Shown in pieces: positions 53,041 to 61,748 of a stretch of DNA of 64,000 nucleotides; the stretch's first letter is position 1, and each line of letters opens with the position of its first letter. The stretch comes from Maritalea sp051251695 (GTDB lineage Bacteria > Pseudomonadota > Alphaproteobacteria > Rhizobiales > Devosiaceae), in contig NZ_JBPOEU010000008.1 of assembly GCF_051251695.1 (NCBI RefSeq), positions 86,944 to 150,943 of the forward strand. Direction: 5' to 3'. Below the pieces are notes generated by a model, which had not been told where the DNA came from, did not search any database, and saw nothing but the letters and a program-made list of their open reading frames with translations. The position numbers and the translations under genes are program-made.

Positions 53041-54537
53041 ATGGAAAATATGTCTGCATATCGTCAACTTGTTGATCGTTTTAATCAAATCTCTGCCATT
53101 CGTGGGGCCTCTGCCATGTTGGGCTGGGACGCTGAAACGATGATGCCGGACGGCGCTTCTGGCGTGCGTGGCGAGCAACTCTCCGCACTCGCTTCAGTTG
53201 CGCATGAAAAAATCACAGATACAGCATTGAGTGATTGGATTGAGGAAGCAAAGGGCGAGGGGTTGCAAGGCACCGAAGCAGCGAATTTGCGAGAAATGGA
53301 GCGCGGTTTCCAACATGCAAATGCTTTGCCCAACGATTTGGTGGCGGCGCTAACGAAGGCGACTAGCCATTGCACTCATGTTTGGCAAGCGGCACGCGGT
53401 GATGATGATTTCGAATCTTTTGCCAAAGCCTTCGAGCCGGTTCTTAAACTTGTGCGTGAAGCATCAGTCGCAAAAGCTGAAGCGTTTGGCCTGTCGCAAT
53501 ATGACGCGATGTTGGATGAATTTGATCCTGGAATGCGTGAGGCGCAGGTGGATCAGTATTTTGGCGAACTTCAAGCGTTTTTGCCAGAGTTTTTGAATCA
53601 AGTGGTCGACCACCAAGCAAATAATAAGACATTCAAAACTCTTGAAGGCGCAACACCAGTTAGTGCGCAAGAAGAGCTTGGCAAAAAGTTCATGACCGCT
53701 TTGGGCTTCGACTTCAATCATGGCCGCATCGACGTGTCTGCTCATCCGTTCTGCGGTGGTGTGCCCGGCGATGTGCGTTTGACAACTCGTTATAACGAAG
53801 ATGCTTTCAGCCAAAGCCTTTATGGCGTGTTGCACGAAACTGGCCATGCCATGTATGAGATGGGTTTGCCAGAAGAATTGCGCGGCCAGCCCGTTGGTCA
53901 AGCCCGTGGCATGTCCATGCACGAAAGCCAGTCTCTGTTTCTAGACATGCAGCTTTGCCGTTCGGACGAGTTTTTGTCATACGCGTTGCCGATTATACGT
54001 GACACATTTGGTGTTTCTGGGGAGACTTGGGAAGCTGAAAACTTCACGCGTTCTTTGTTGAAAGTTGAACGCGGCCTTATTCGCGTTGACGCTGACGAAG
54101 TGACCTATCCGTTGCATGTCATGTTGCGCTACCGTCTTGAAAAAGCATTGCTGTCTGGTGATCTGCAGATCAAGGACATGGAAGCGGCGTGGAACGACGA
54201 GATGAAAAAGTCAGTCGGCGTTGTGCCTGATCGTGTCGGCAATGGCTGTATGCAAGATATCCATTGGCCAAGTGGGGCGATCGGATATTTCCCAACTTAT
54301 ACGATTGGGGCGATGGTTGCGGCGCAACTGTTCGATACATTGAAAACACAAGTTCCAACTTGGGCCGAGGACGTTCAAAAAGGCGACTTCACTTCAGTAT
54401 TTGCGTGGTTGCGTAAGAATGTACACCACAAAGCGTCGCTTTACGCCACGCCAGAACTGATCACTCAAGCGACTGGAAAGCCGCTTGATGTGGGTGTTTT
54501 CAAAGCGCACCTTACCGCCCGCTATCTTGCTGACTAG
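53041..54537 (+). CDS. Carboxypeptidase M32 (Taq-type)
   Basis: A zinc metallo-carboxypeptidase of 498 residues. HETGH in YGVLHETGHAMYEMG is the HExxH zinc motif, followed by the third ligand in SMHESQSLF. The DVRLTTRYNEDAF and HPFCGGVPGDVR stretches are typical M32 motifs and the N-terminal helical part includes MLGWDAETMMPDG. The start is uncertain among ATGs at 53038, 53041 and 53050. It converges on a permease gene with three bases between stops. Confidence 0.93.
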   Translation: MENMSAYRQLVDRFNQISAIRGASAMLGWDAETMMPDGASGVRGEQLSALASVAHEKITDTALSDWIEEAKGEGLQGTEAANLREMERGFQHANALPNDLVAALTKATSHCTHVWQAARGDDDFESFAKAFEPVLKLVREASVAKAEAFGLSQYDAMLDEFDPGMREAQVDQYFGELQAFLPEFLNQVVDHQANNKTFKTLEGATPVSAQEELGKKFMTALGFDFNHGRIDVSAHPFCGGVPGDVRLTTRYNEDAFSQSLYGVLHETGHAMYEMGLPEELRGQPVGQARGMSMHESQSLFLDMQLCRSDEFLSYALPIIRDTFGVSGETWEAENFTRSLLKVERGLIRVDADEVTYPLHVMLRYRLEKALLSGDLQIKDMEAAWNDEMKKSVGVVPDRVGNGCMQDIHWPSGAIGYFPTYTIGAMVAAQLFDTLKTQVPTWAEDVQKGDFTSVFAWLRKNVHHKASLYATPELITQATGKPLDVGVFKAHLTARYLAD

Positions 54538-54540
54538 CGG

Positions 54541-55461
54541 TTAAACTTCACGCTGGTCTGTATGTTGTTCGCGATAGAACACATACAGGCCAGCGCCTAA
54601 GATGATGGCGATCCCGAGCCATGTCAGCGCGTCCGGAAAATCTCCGAAAACAAAATATCCCAAGATCGTTGCCGCAACGATTTCGACATATTGAAAAGGC
54701 GCGAGTAGGCTGGCCGGCGCACGTTTGAAGGCTTCGGCAATCAACACATAAGCAAGACACCCCATAGACGCGGAAAGGGCGAGCCAGCCCCATTCGCCCC
54801 ATGTGGGCATACTCAATTGGAAGTCCGTAAGGCCCAGGCTGTGGCCAGAAACTGTGGCCACCAGTAAAAACCCTGTGCCAAACAATGTCGCCCAAGCTTG
54901 AACGGAAATGCCATCCATTTTGCCTTGTAGGCGTTTGGTCACGGTGAAATATCCCGCCATGCAGACGGCCATAATCACTGGCGTTATCGCGTAAATGCCA
55001 AAGGTCGCATAGTTCGGGCGGATGATGATCAGCGCGCCCAAAAGGCCAACACAGCAAGCCGTGATCCTTTTCCAGCCGACCTTTTCACCCAAAAATATCA
55101 TCGAAAAGAACACAAGAATTAGCGGTTCGACGAAAAAGATGGCGACCAACGTGGCCAACGGCAAAACGCTTAACCCCAGCATAAGCGTCAGCATCACAAT
55201 GCATATGAAGGCACCCAGCAACAAGATGGTGCGCCAATGTTCTTTTGGAAATTGAAGCTTACGCCGCACTGCGAGTAGGCACATAAAGAGCACGGTTTGT
55301 ACAACAAATCGAAATAGCGCGATGGCACCGGGCGATAGGAAATCCGTCAAATATTTCCCAATTGAATCCATGGCAGGCAGCAATAATGCCATAGAAATCA
55401 TTAGGGTCATGCCAAGTTTGGGATTGTTGTGCTCAGCGGCAAAGGCTTGTTGGTCATCCAT
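54541..55461 (-). CDS. EamA family DMT permease
   Basis: A drug/metabolite transporter of 306 residues with about ten membrane helices in two EamA repeats: first SMALLLPAMDSIGKYLTDFLSPGAIALFRFVVQ, second TPVIMAVCMAGYFTVTKRLQGKMDGISVQAW (parts shown in short). The second half ends PFQYVEIVAATILGYFVFG. Export of an amino acid or metabolite is likely, but the substrate is unknown. Confidence 0.88.
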   Translation of the reverse strand: MDDQQAFAAEHNNPKLGMTLMISMALLLPAMDSIGKYLTDFLSPGAIALFRFVVQTVLFMCLLAVRRKLQFPKEHWRTILLLGAFICIVMLTLMLGLSVLPLATLVAIFFVEPLILVFFSMIFLGEKVGWKRITACCVGLLGALIIIRPNYATFGIYAITPVIMAVCMAGYFTVTKRLQGKMDGISVQAWATLFGTGFLLVATVSGHSLGLTDFQLSMPTWGEWGWLALSASMGCLAYVLIAEAFKRAPASLLAPFQYVEIVAATILGYFVFGDFPDALTWLGIAIILGAGLYVFYREQHTDQREV

Positions 55462-55706
55462 TTCGGGCGCATCCTGTTTGAAGCACGAACGACCGCGCCC
55501 GAAACATCAATGTCAACGTTTGCAGGGGTCTGTCCGCGAATTGCGGTTTTGAACAAGTTGAGCCTAGCAATGGCACACCGACAAATCAACAAACGGATTT
55601 GCCGGACGTAAATTGTTGAAAGGATCGTATGTTGTTGTTTGTGACTAGTGGCGTTGCGACTTTTTTTGCTAAGTAGAACGACGAAATCACAATCAGGATA
55701 CCCATC

Positions 55707-56975
55707 ATGAAACTTGAATCGCTCGCTCTTCATCACGGTTACACGTCTGAGGCCACCACTAAGGCTGCCGCAGTGCCGATCTATCAAACCACGTCTTATA
55801 CATTTGACGACACGCAGCATGGCGCTGATTTGTTCGACCTCAAAGTCGCTGGCAACATCTACACACGGATCATGAACCCAACCACAGCGGTACTTGAACA
55901 GCGTGTTGCGGAGATGGAAGGTGGTATCGCTGGGCTGGCGTTGGCGTCTGGCATGTCAGCGATCACTTATGCGATCCAAACGATCGCTGAGGCAGGTGAC
56001 AATATTGTATCCGTCGCTCAGCTTTATGGTGGCACATACAATTTGTTCGAACATACATTGCCGCGTCAGGGCATCGAAGTGCGCATGGTGGATGCTGGGT
56101 TTGAAGGCATTGAAAAGCTGTTTGATGCGAACACCAAGGCGGTATTCTGCGAAAGCATCGGCAATCCGGCGGGTAATGTTGTTGATATTCAAAAACTTGC
56201 TGAAATCGCCCACAAACATGGCGTGCCGCTTATCGTCGACAATACGGTGGCGACGCCATATTTGTGCCGTCCGTTTGAACTCGGCGCGGATATCGTTGTG
56301 CATTCACTGACCAAGTATATTGGCGGTCACGGCACTTCGATTGGTGGGATTATTGTTGATAGCGGCAAATTTGATTGGGTGGCGAACAAAGAGCGGTTCC
56401 CACTTTTGAATGAACCTGATCCTTCTTATCACGGTGTTGTTTATACTGAAGCACTTGGCGAAGCTGCCTTTATTGGTCGTGCGCGCGTTGTGCCTTTGCG
56501 TAATACTGGCGCTGCCATTTCACCAATGAATGCATTTTTGATTTTGCAGGGACTTGAAACGCTGGGGCTTCGTATCGAGCGCCATTGTGAAAACGCCCAA
56601 AAAGTCGCTGAATATCTTGAAGCGCACGACAAAATTGCATGGGTAAACTATGCAGGGCTCAAGTCATCTCCGTACCACGAACTTGCAGGTAAAATTTCCA
56701 GCGGCAAAGCTTCTGGCATTTTGAGCTTTGGCATTAAAGGTGATCGCGAAAATGGCGGCAAGTTCATCGATGCATTGCAAATGATTTTGCGTTTGGTGAA
56801 TATTGGTGACGCTAAGTCTTTGGCTTGTCATCCAGCTTCCACAACGCACCGTCAGCTCAGCGCTGACGAGTTAAAAGCCGCGGGCGTTTCAGAAGATTTG
56901 GTGCGGATTTCAGTTGGTATCGAGCATGTTGAAGATATCATCGCGGATATTGAGCAGGCATTGGCCAGCGTATAG
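55707..56975 (+). CDS. O-acetylhomoserine sulfhydrylase-type enzyme (MetY family)
   Basis: A PLP enzyme of the Cys/Met metabolism family, 422 residues, that makes homocysteine from O-acetylhomoserine and sulfide. The PLP lysine is in VVHSLTKYIGGHG, with ASGMSAITYAIQ, NPAGNVVDI and VDNTVATPYLCRPFELGADI around it and RIMNPTTAVLEQRVAEMEGG near the N-terminus. The long insertion (ANKERFPLLNEPDPSYHG) is typical of MetY rather than MetB/MetC. I saw no SAM-II riboswitch pattern in the 245-base gap upstream (55462-55706). Confidence 0.93.
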   Translation: MKLESLALHHGYTSEATTKAAAVPIYQTTSYTFDDTQHGADLFDLKVAGNIYTRIMNPTTAVLEQRVAEMEGGIAGLALASGMSAITYAIQTIAEAGDNIVSVAQLYGGTYNLFEHTLPRQGIEVRMVDAGFEGIEKLFDANTKAVFCESIGNPAGNVVDIQKLAEIAHKHGVPLIVDNTVATPYLCRPFELGADIVVHSLTKYIGGHGTSIGGIIVDSGKFDWVANKERFPLLNEPDPSYHGVVYTEALGEAAFIGRARVVPLRNTGAAISPMNAFLILQGLETLGLRIERHCENAQKVAEYLEAHDKIAWVNYAGLKSSPYHELAGKISSGKASGILSFGIKGDRENGGKFIDALQMILRLVNIGDAKSLACHPASTTHRQLSADELKAAGVSEDLVRISVGIEHVEDIIADIEQALASV

Positions 56976-56987
56976 TTTTAAAAGTTT

Positions 56988-57010
56988 GGGCCGCGCATAA
57001 TGTGCGGCCC
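56988..57010 (+). terminator. Weak terminator-like hairpin after metY-type gene
   Basis: GGGCCGC pairs with GCGGCCC, loop region GCATAATGT, followed by GATATTTTGG. The T stretch is weak. Confidence 0.55.
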
Positions 57011-57027
57011 GATATTTTGGGCATAGA

Positions 57028-57792
57028 GTGCAAAGATATTTAGAAAGCGCTCCAACGCGAAGATACCAACGTTGGGCCGAACAGTTTTGGACGTTTGAGG
57101 CCGATGAGGAAGGGCAGGCGATCATTTTGCCTGACGCCCGCTCCGACATTATTTTCCGTTATGCCAAAAACGATACCCACATAATAAACGTGCGACCCGT
57201 TATCACTTCACCCTCTACAACACCTTTCGCAGTTTCCTATGTTGCGGGCGATTGCTGGATTGGCGTGCGCCTAAGACCAGAGCAAACGTCAGCCGTTTGT
57301 TCGCCCACACCAGATATGCCTGAACAAACCGAACAAAATTCAGAGGACGCATTTGCGTTTTTAAAAAGACACGGGGTGGATATTGACGATTTGAATTCAC
57401 TTTCTGCGCTTAAAGGTGCGCTGGAGTCGGCCATTTCAAAGCTGCCAATCGTTTCATTTCCCAAATGGGTGGTGAGTGCGATCGACAGGTTTCACCTTTC
57501 GGGTGGTCGCATATCTGTTGCTCAAGTTAGTGCGATAAGTGGTGTGTCAGAGCGTCATTTTCGACGTGAATTTGTGCGAACCGTTCGTGTTTCGCCAAAG
57601 GATTATGCCGCAATTGTTCGATTTCACCGGGCGCTGCGATTAATCAATATTGGTGGGTTGGGGGTCGCCGATGCGGCGTTTGAGGCAGGCTACGCTGATC
57701 AATCTCATATGAGTCGCGCGTTTCAACGGTTTGGCGGGTTTTCACCGGGCAACATTCCCAAACAGCTTTCATTACCTGGGTTGCCAATTTAG
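57028..57792 (+). CDS. AraC family regulator with DUF6597-like N-terminus
   Basis: A 254-residue regulator, GTG start. The N-terminal part (about 1-130) looks like the DUF6597-type effector domain (WAEQFWTFEADE, then IILPDARSDIIF and VSYVAGDCWIGVRLRPEQ). The C-terminal AraC double HTH is clear: VAQVSAISGVSERHFRREFVRTVRVSPKDYAAIVRFHRAL and GVADAAFEAGYADQSHMSRAF. Its targets are unknown; the next gene on the same strand is a VOC protein, 78 bases downstream, and may be one. Confidence 0.88.
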   Translation: MQRYLESAPTRRYQRWAEQFWTFEADEEGQAIILPDARSDIIFRYAKNDTHIINVRPVITSPSTTPFAVSYVAGDCWIGVRLRPEQTSAVCSPTPDMPEQTEQNSEDAFAFLKRHGVDIDDLNSLSALKGALESAISKLPIVSFPKWVVSAIDRFHLSGGRISVAQVSAISGVSERHFRREFVRTVRVSPKDYAAIVRFHRALRLINIGGLGVADAAFEAGYADQSHMSRAFQRFGGFSPGNIPKQLSLPGLPI

Positions 57793-57870
57793 TTATGTCC
57801 GATTTGTTCAAGAGTTCACCGAGAAGCTGCGCTAACATAAGTTCAGCAAGAGGTTCCAAAGGATTGAACG

Positions 57871-58260
57871 ATGAAATTTGGCTACACGATAATTTATGTA
57901 AAAGACGTGGTTGAAACTGTGGGTTTTTACGAAAAAGCGTTTGGTTTAACGCGCCGCTTTATCCATGAAGGCAATGGTTATGCCGAAATGGAGACTGGCG
58001 CCACGGCACTAGCTTTTGCATCAGAAGATGCGGCAGCAGATAATGATATCGCCATTTATCCAAACAAAAGCAAAGAACTGCCTGCCGGTTGGGAGATCTG
58101 CTTGGTGACTGACAATGTTGAAGAGGCGTACGCCAATGCACTATCCGCTGGCTCTAAACCCGTTCTCGCGCCAGTTGATAAACCTTGGGGGCAGACTGTC
58201 TCCTATGTTCGAGATTTAAATGGCTGCCTTGTTGAGCTGGCCTCACCAGTGGGTGCATAA
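57871..58260 (+). CDS. VOC family protein
   Basis: A 129-residue VOC protein: KFGYTIIYVKDVVETVGFYEKAFGL, then METGATALAFAS and ending QTVSYVRDLNGCLVELASPVG. Conserved Glu near the end may bind metal. Function unknown; glyoxalase-like. A DUF1801 gene begins directly after its TAA, so the two are co-translated. Confidence 0.86.
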   Translation: MKFGYTIIYVKDVVETVGFYEKAFGLTRRFIHEGNGYAEMETGATALAFASEDAAADNDIAIYPNKSKELPAGWEICLVTDNVEEAYANALSAGSKPVLAPVDKPWGQTVSYVRDLNGCLVELASPVGA

Positions 58261-58581
58261 ATGGCAGAGTTTGAACCAAATGCAATCATCGCAGCGATTG
58301 AAGAATTGATTGTTGACCTGTTGCCCGATGCAACGCCCCGATCCATGTATGGCGGCACCGTTCTTGAACTGGTGCCAGGTGACCACTCGACCCTAATTGG
58401 TGGGTACTTCGCGCATAAAGCGCATGTTTCGTTGGAGTTTTCTCTGGGGGTCAATTTTGAGGACCCGAAGGGCCTGCTTGAAGGAAAAGGCAAGTTTCGG
58501 CGGCACTTAAAGCTTCGAAGTCTGGATGATATCGCAGAAAAGCAGGTTGCGTATTTCATCAAGCAACTGAAGGTTGATTAG
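58261..58581 (+). CDS. DUF1801 domain protein
   Basis: A 106-residue protein of the DUF1801/YdhG-like group: ending features HKAHVSLEFSLGVNFEDPKGLLEGKGKFRRHLKLRSLDDIAEK match the family. The related YjbR/CyaY-like fold includes small binding proteins, but no function is known. The ATG directly follows the stop of the upstream VOC gene with no gap. Confidence 0.83.
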   Translation: MAEFEPNAIIAAIEELIVDLLPDATPRSMYGGTVLELVPGDHSTLIGGYFAHKAHVSLEFSLGVNFEDPKGLLEGKGKFRRHLKLRSLDDIAEKQVAYFIKQLKVD

Positions 58582-58679
58582 AGAGTGGTTTGCCTCATTT
58601 TGAGGTTGCTCACATCTGTTCCTGCGGCTAGTTAGTGATTGCTTGCCATCTGGCCACCAGCAAAATTAGGATGCAGATT

Positions 58680-58964
58680 ATGACGGATATGATCTATCTC
58701 AATGGTCACATTGATGTTCCGCTTGACCGTGTTGCTGCTGTTGAGGCGGCGCTGCCGAAGCATATTGAACTGACATTGGCCGAGCCGGGGTGTATTTCAT
58801 TTGTGGTGGTGCCATCTACCCAAATTGACGGGCGGTTTAAAGTGGCGGAGCTGTTTGTTGACCGCGCCGCATTTGAGGCGCATCAAGAGCGAACAAAAGC
58901 GTCTGCATGGCACAAAATTACCGATGGCATTCCGCGTGAATATACCATTCGCGAAGGTGAGTGA
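58680..58964 (+). CDS. Antibiotic biosynthesis monooxygenase-like (ABM) domain protein
   Basis: A 94-residue ABM-type protein, a dimeric ferredoxin-like fold: MIYLNGHIDVPLDRVAAVEAALP, EPGCISFVVVP and AELFVDRAAFEAHQERTKASAWH. Members are quinol monooxygenases or heme-degrading proteins; this one shows no distinctive cofactor ligand. I chose ATG at 58680 with AGG nine bases before; the frame is open to 58635. Confidence 0.83.
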   Translation: MTDMIYLNGHIDVPLDRVAAVEAALPKHIELTLAEPGCISFVVVPSTQIDGRFKVAELFVDRAAFEAHQERTKASAWHKITDGIPREYTIREGE

Positions 58965-59054
58965 GCCTCTGTTTCCCTAAAGCCTTTGCTGCGATCCAAA
59001 TTTCGACCAACTTACGCGCATCAAATAAGTTTAAATTTCCTCTTGCATTTATCA

Positions 59055-59068
59055 GTACCGTACGGTAC
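59055..59068. promoter_or_regulatory. Perfect palindrome GTACCGTACGGTAC, probable TetR operator
   Basis: A 14-base perfect palindrome 37 bases upstream of a tetR-type GTG start. Overlapping copies of CCGTACGG/GTACGG extend it. Position and symmetry fit autoregulation by the adjacent TetR protein. Confidence 0.7.
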
Positions 59069-59105
59069 GGTTCCTTAATAATTATCTAACCATTGGAGAA
59101 CTGTA

Positions 59106-59732
59106 GTGGCTCAGGCGATACGATTAGGCGATGAAGAACTTACTGCACGTCAGCAGGATGTTCTGGATATTGCGCTATCGCTATTGGTGGAGGTTGGCGA
59201 TAAGTTGACCATGACCGGTGTGGCGCGGCGCGCACGTTGCTCGAAAGAGTCGCTGTATAAATGGTTCGGTGATCGCGATGGACTTTTGACTGCGATTGTT
59301 CAGTGGCAAGCGGCGAAGGTGAGAACCGTGCCCGTAGGCCCACAGCGCATGTCCAAAGAAACATTGCAGTCTCACTTAGAACAATTCGCCTTTGATTGGC
59401 TCAAAGTGATTTCAGGCGACATTTCAGTTGCTTTGAACCGATTGGCCATCACCCATGCGGGGCCATTGAGCAATCTTGGCACGACGGTTTTAATGAATGG
59501 TCGATTTGCGGTCGGTGATCGCCTGCGGCCGCTTCTTAAAGCCGGGCGAGGGGCTGGATTGTTGCATTTTAACGACGACGAAGAAGCTTTTCGAACTTTT
59601 TTCGGTCTGGTGATCAAAGATGTGCAAATCCGTCTACTGCTTGGCGAAGAACTAGTGTTAAGCGAAACGGACGTTGTGCGCGACGCCAAGAGGGCAGTTG
59701 AACAGTTTGTGATGCTTTACGGCATTCGATGA
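59106..59732 (+). CDS. TetR family regulator upstream of ilvC
   Basis: A 208-residue regulator with GTG start and GGAG six bases upstream. The TetR N-terminal HTH is visible: QQDVLDIALSLLVEVGDKLTMTGVARRARCSKESLYKWFGDRDGLL. The C-terminal ligand domain is diverse. A perfect palindrome lies just upstream. ilvC follows 52 bases later on the same strand, so this protein may regulate it, but the operator position points first to its own promoter. Confidence 0.92.
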   Translation: MAQAIRLGDEELTARQQDVLDIALSLLVEVGDKLTMTGVARRARCSKESLYKWFGDRDGLLTAIVQWQAAKVRTVPVGPQRMSKETLQSHLEQFAFDWLKVISGDISVALNRLAITHAGPLSNLGTTVLMNGRFAVGDRLRPLLKAGRGAGLLHFNDDEEAFRTFFGLVIKDVQIRLLLGEELVLSETDVVRDAKRAVEQFVMLYGIR

Positions 59733-59739
59733 ATTAAGC

Positions 59740-59755
59740 GGCGAGATAACTCGCC
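59740..59755 (+). other. Hairpin between tetR and ilvC
   Basis: GGCGAG pairs with CTCGCC around ATAA, 29 bases before the ilvC ATG. No T-run follows on this strand, so it is more likely an RNA processing or stability element than a terminator. Confidence 0.5.
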
Positions 59756-59784
59756 AAGATTAAAAAAATAGAGGGATAGCACCA

Positions 59785-60804
59785 ATGCGTGTTTATTATG
59801 ATCAAGACGCTGATCTAAATCTGATCAAAGCAAAAAAAGTAGCCATCATTGGTTACGGTAGCCAAGGTCGCGCGCACGCGTTGAACCTTAAAGATTCAGG
59901 CGCAACACAATTGGCTGTTGGTCTTCGTCCTGGTTCTGCAACGGCGAAAAAAGTTGAGGCAGATGGCCTTAAAGTTATGAGTGTTGCTGAAGCTGCTGCT
60001 TGGGCTGACGTGATGATGATGGCGACGCCTGACGAATTGCAAGCTGACATTTACAAAGACGAAATCGCACCAAACATTCGTGACGGCGCAGCGATTGCTT
60101 TCGCCCATGGTTTGAACGTGCATTATGGTTTGATTGAGCCAAAAGACAGCATCGACGTGCTTATGGTTGCACCAAAAGGCCCAGGCCACACAGTGCGCGG
60201 TGAATACGAAAAAGGCGGCGGCGTTCCTTGTCTTATTGCTATCCATCACGATGCAACTGGCAATGCGAAAGATATCGGCTTGGCTTACGCTTCTGGCGTT
60301 GGTGGTGGTCGTTCAGGCATCATCGAAACTACTTTTAAAGAAGAGTGCGAAACTGATTTGTTCGGTGAGCAAGCTGTTCTTTGTGGTGGTGTGGTTGAAC
60401 TTATCCGTGCTGGTTTTGAAACGTTGGTTGAAGCTGGTTACGCACCAGAAATGGCCTATTTCGAGTGCTTGCACGAAGTGAAGTTGATTGTTGACTTGAT
60501 CTATCAAGGCGGCATTGCAAACATGAACTACTCGATTTCAAACACTGCTGAGTGGGGCGAGTATGTATCTGGTCCACGCATTATCACATCAGAAACAAAA
60601 GCTGAGATGAAACGCGTGCTTGATGACATTCAATCTGGTAAGTTTACATCAGAATGGATGCAGGAATATCGGGCAGGTGCTGCGAAGTTTAAAGCGACAC
60701 GTCGCAATAATGACGCGCACCAAATCGAAGAGGTTGGTTCAAAACTTCGCGATATGATGCCATGGATTAAAGCTGGTGCGTTGGTTGATAAAGACCGCAA
60801 CTAG
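59785..60804 (+). CDS. ilvC: Ketol-acid reductoisomerase
   Basis: IlvC converts acetolactate or acetohydroxybutyrate to dihydroxy acids using NADPH, the second step of Val/Ile synthesis. The 339-residue class I enzyme has the Rossmann motif IIGYGSQGRAHALNLKDSG, the GPGHTVRGEYEKGGGVPCLIA stretch (in parts) and the C-terminal domain with metal ligands in ETDLFGEQAVLCGG and FECLHEVKLIVDLIY. AGAGGGAT upstream sets the start. A strong terminator follows. Confidence 0.97.
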   Translation: MRVYYDQDADLNLIKAKKVAIIGYGSQGRAHALNLKDSGATQLAVGLRPGSATAKKVEADGLKVMSVAEAAAWADVMMMATPDELQADIYKDEIAPNIRDGAAIAFAHGLNVHYGLIEPKDSIDVLMVAPKGPGHTVRGEYEKGGGVPCLIAIHHDATGNAKDIGLAYASGVGGGRSGIIETTFKEECETDLFGEQAVLCGGVVELIRAGFETLVEAGYAPEMAYFECLHEVKLIVDLIYQGGIANMNYSISNTAEWGEYVSGPRIITSETKAEMKRVLDDIQSGKFTSEWMQEYRAGAAKFKATRRNNDAHQIEEVGSKLRDMMPWIKAGALVDKDRN

Positions 60805-60860
60805 GGTCTAGGCCCAGCTTTTTAAATGAATAAACCCTAGCTCTCCCAGAGCTAACTTGA

Positions 60861-60888
60861 GGGGTGCTTCTTTAGCACCCCTTTTTTT
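60861..60888 (+). terminator. Terminator after ilvC
   Basis: GGGGTGC pairs with GCACCCC around TTCTTTA, followed by seven or more T residues. Its end overlaps the convergent SDR stop. Confidence 0.92.
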
Positions 60889-61637
60889 TATCGAAGAATG
60901 CGCGCAGATAGTTCCGGTGCAATTCGGTTGATAATGCGCAAAAGTTTAGCCTTCGCGACCCAGATTTCGGGTTTCCCCTGCTCAATCCCTTTGAAAATTT
61001 CGGCTGCTGCCTGTTCTGGCGAAATTTTGCCACTGCCTCGGCCTTTGGTCATATCGGTTTCCACCATGGGCAGTATAACTTCCACGATATTAACTGGTGA
61101 TTTGTTGGCAATGCACTGATATCGCAGTCCTTTGGAGAATGAGCTTAAAGCAGCCTTCGTCGCGCAATAGGTTGGGGATGCAGTTTTGGGTGCAAGAGCA
61201 AGTCCAGAGCTGATATTGACCACTGCGCCGGCTGGTGCGCGCTGCAATTCTTCCAGCAGTCCAAGTGTTAGCGTGATAGGCGCGCTTAAATTGAGTGCGA
61301 TTTCTCGCACTGAAATGTCAGTGTGATTTTCCGTTTTTGAGAAATCAAAAAAGTCCATTTCGGTTTGGCTGGCGGCATTGTTGATCAATAGGTCGATTGC
61401 GTTGTGCTTAGTCTTGATTTCTTGAATTAGAGCCTGGATGGCAGCTTGATCTGACAGATCACACTCAATTCCGGTTACTTGCGATTTCCATGCTGCGGGC
61501 TCCTTAAAAAAGGCTTCAAAGCTTCTACCAATGGCGATAACTTCATAGCCGTTTTCGACCAGCAGTTTTGCGGTTTGCAGTCCAATCCCTCGTGTTCCGC
61601 CCGTAATGATTGCTGTTTTGGTTGATGATTGAGGCAT
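60888..61637 (-). CDS. Short-chain dehydrogenase/reductase
   Basis: A 249-residue classical SDR: NAD(P) motif GGTRGIGLQTA, NNAAS in LLINNAAS, catalytic Ser in VVNISSGLA and Tyr-Lys in YCATKAALSSFS. Substrate is unknown. It is divergent from a TetR regulator, with a near-perfect 20-base palindrome in between, which suggests the TetR protein controls it. Confidence 0.92.
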   Translation of the reverse strand: MPQSSTKTAIITGGTRGIGLQTAKLLVENGYEVIAIGRSFEAFFKEPAAWKSQVTGIECDLSDQAAIQALIQEIKTKHNAIDLLINNAASQTEMDFFDFSKTENHTDISVREIALNLSAPITLTLGLLEELQRAPAGAVVNISSGLALAPKTASPTYCATKAALSSFSKGLRYQCIANKSPVNIVEVILPMVETDMTKGRGSGKISPEQAAAEIFKGIEQGKPEIWVAKAKLLRIINRIAPELSARILR

Positions 61638-61713
61638 TGCAAAACTCCGTTCTCAATTCAAACGCCGGTGAAAGTTCGGCGATCTATTGTGCATTTATTG
61701 GTTATCTATTAGG

Positions 61714-61733
61714 ATACGAGCAATTGCTCATAT
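61714..61733. promoter_or_regulatory. Near-perfect 20-base palindrome, probable TetR operator
   Basis: The core GAGCAATTGCTC (61718-61729) is a perfect 12-base palindrome; ATA and TAT outside it extend the symmetry, with one mismatched pair. It lies in the 111-base gap between divergent SDR and tetR genes, 16 bases from the tetR start. Confidence 0.7.
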
Positions 61734-61748
61734 TACAACTCGTGTTCC

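Noticed and set aside
55560..55706. SAM-II riboswitch before the metY-type gene
   Set aside because: Expected in some alphaproteobacteria, but I could not find the conserved core or pseudoknot pairing.
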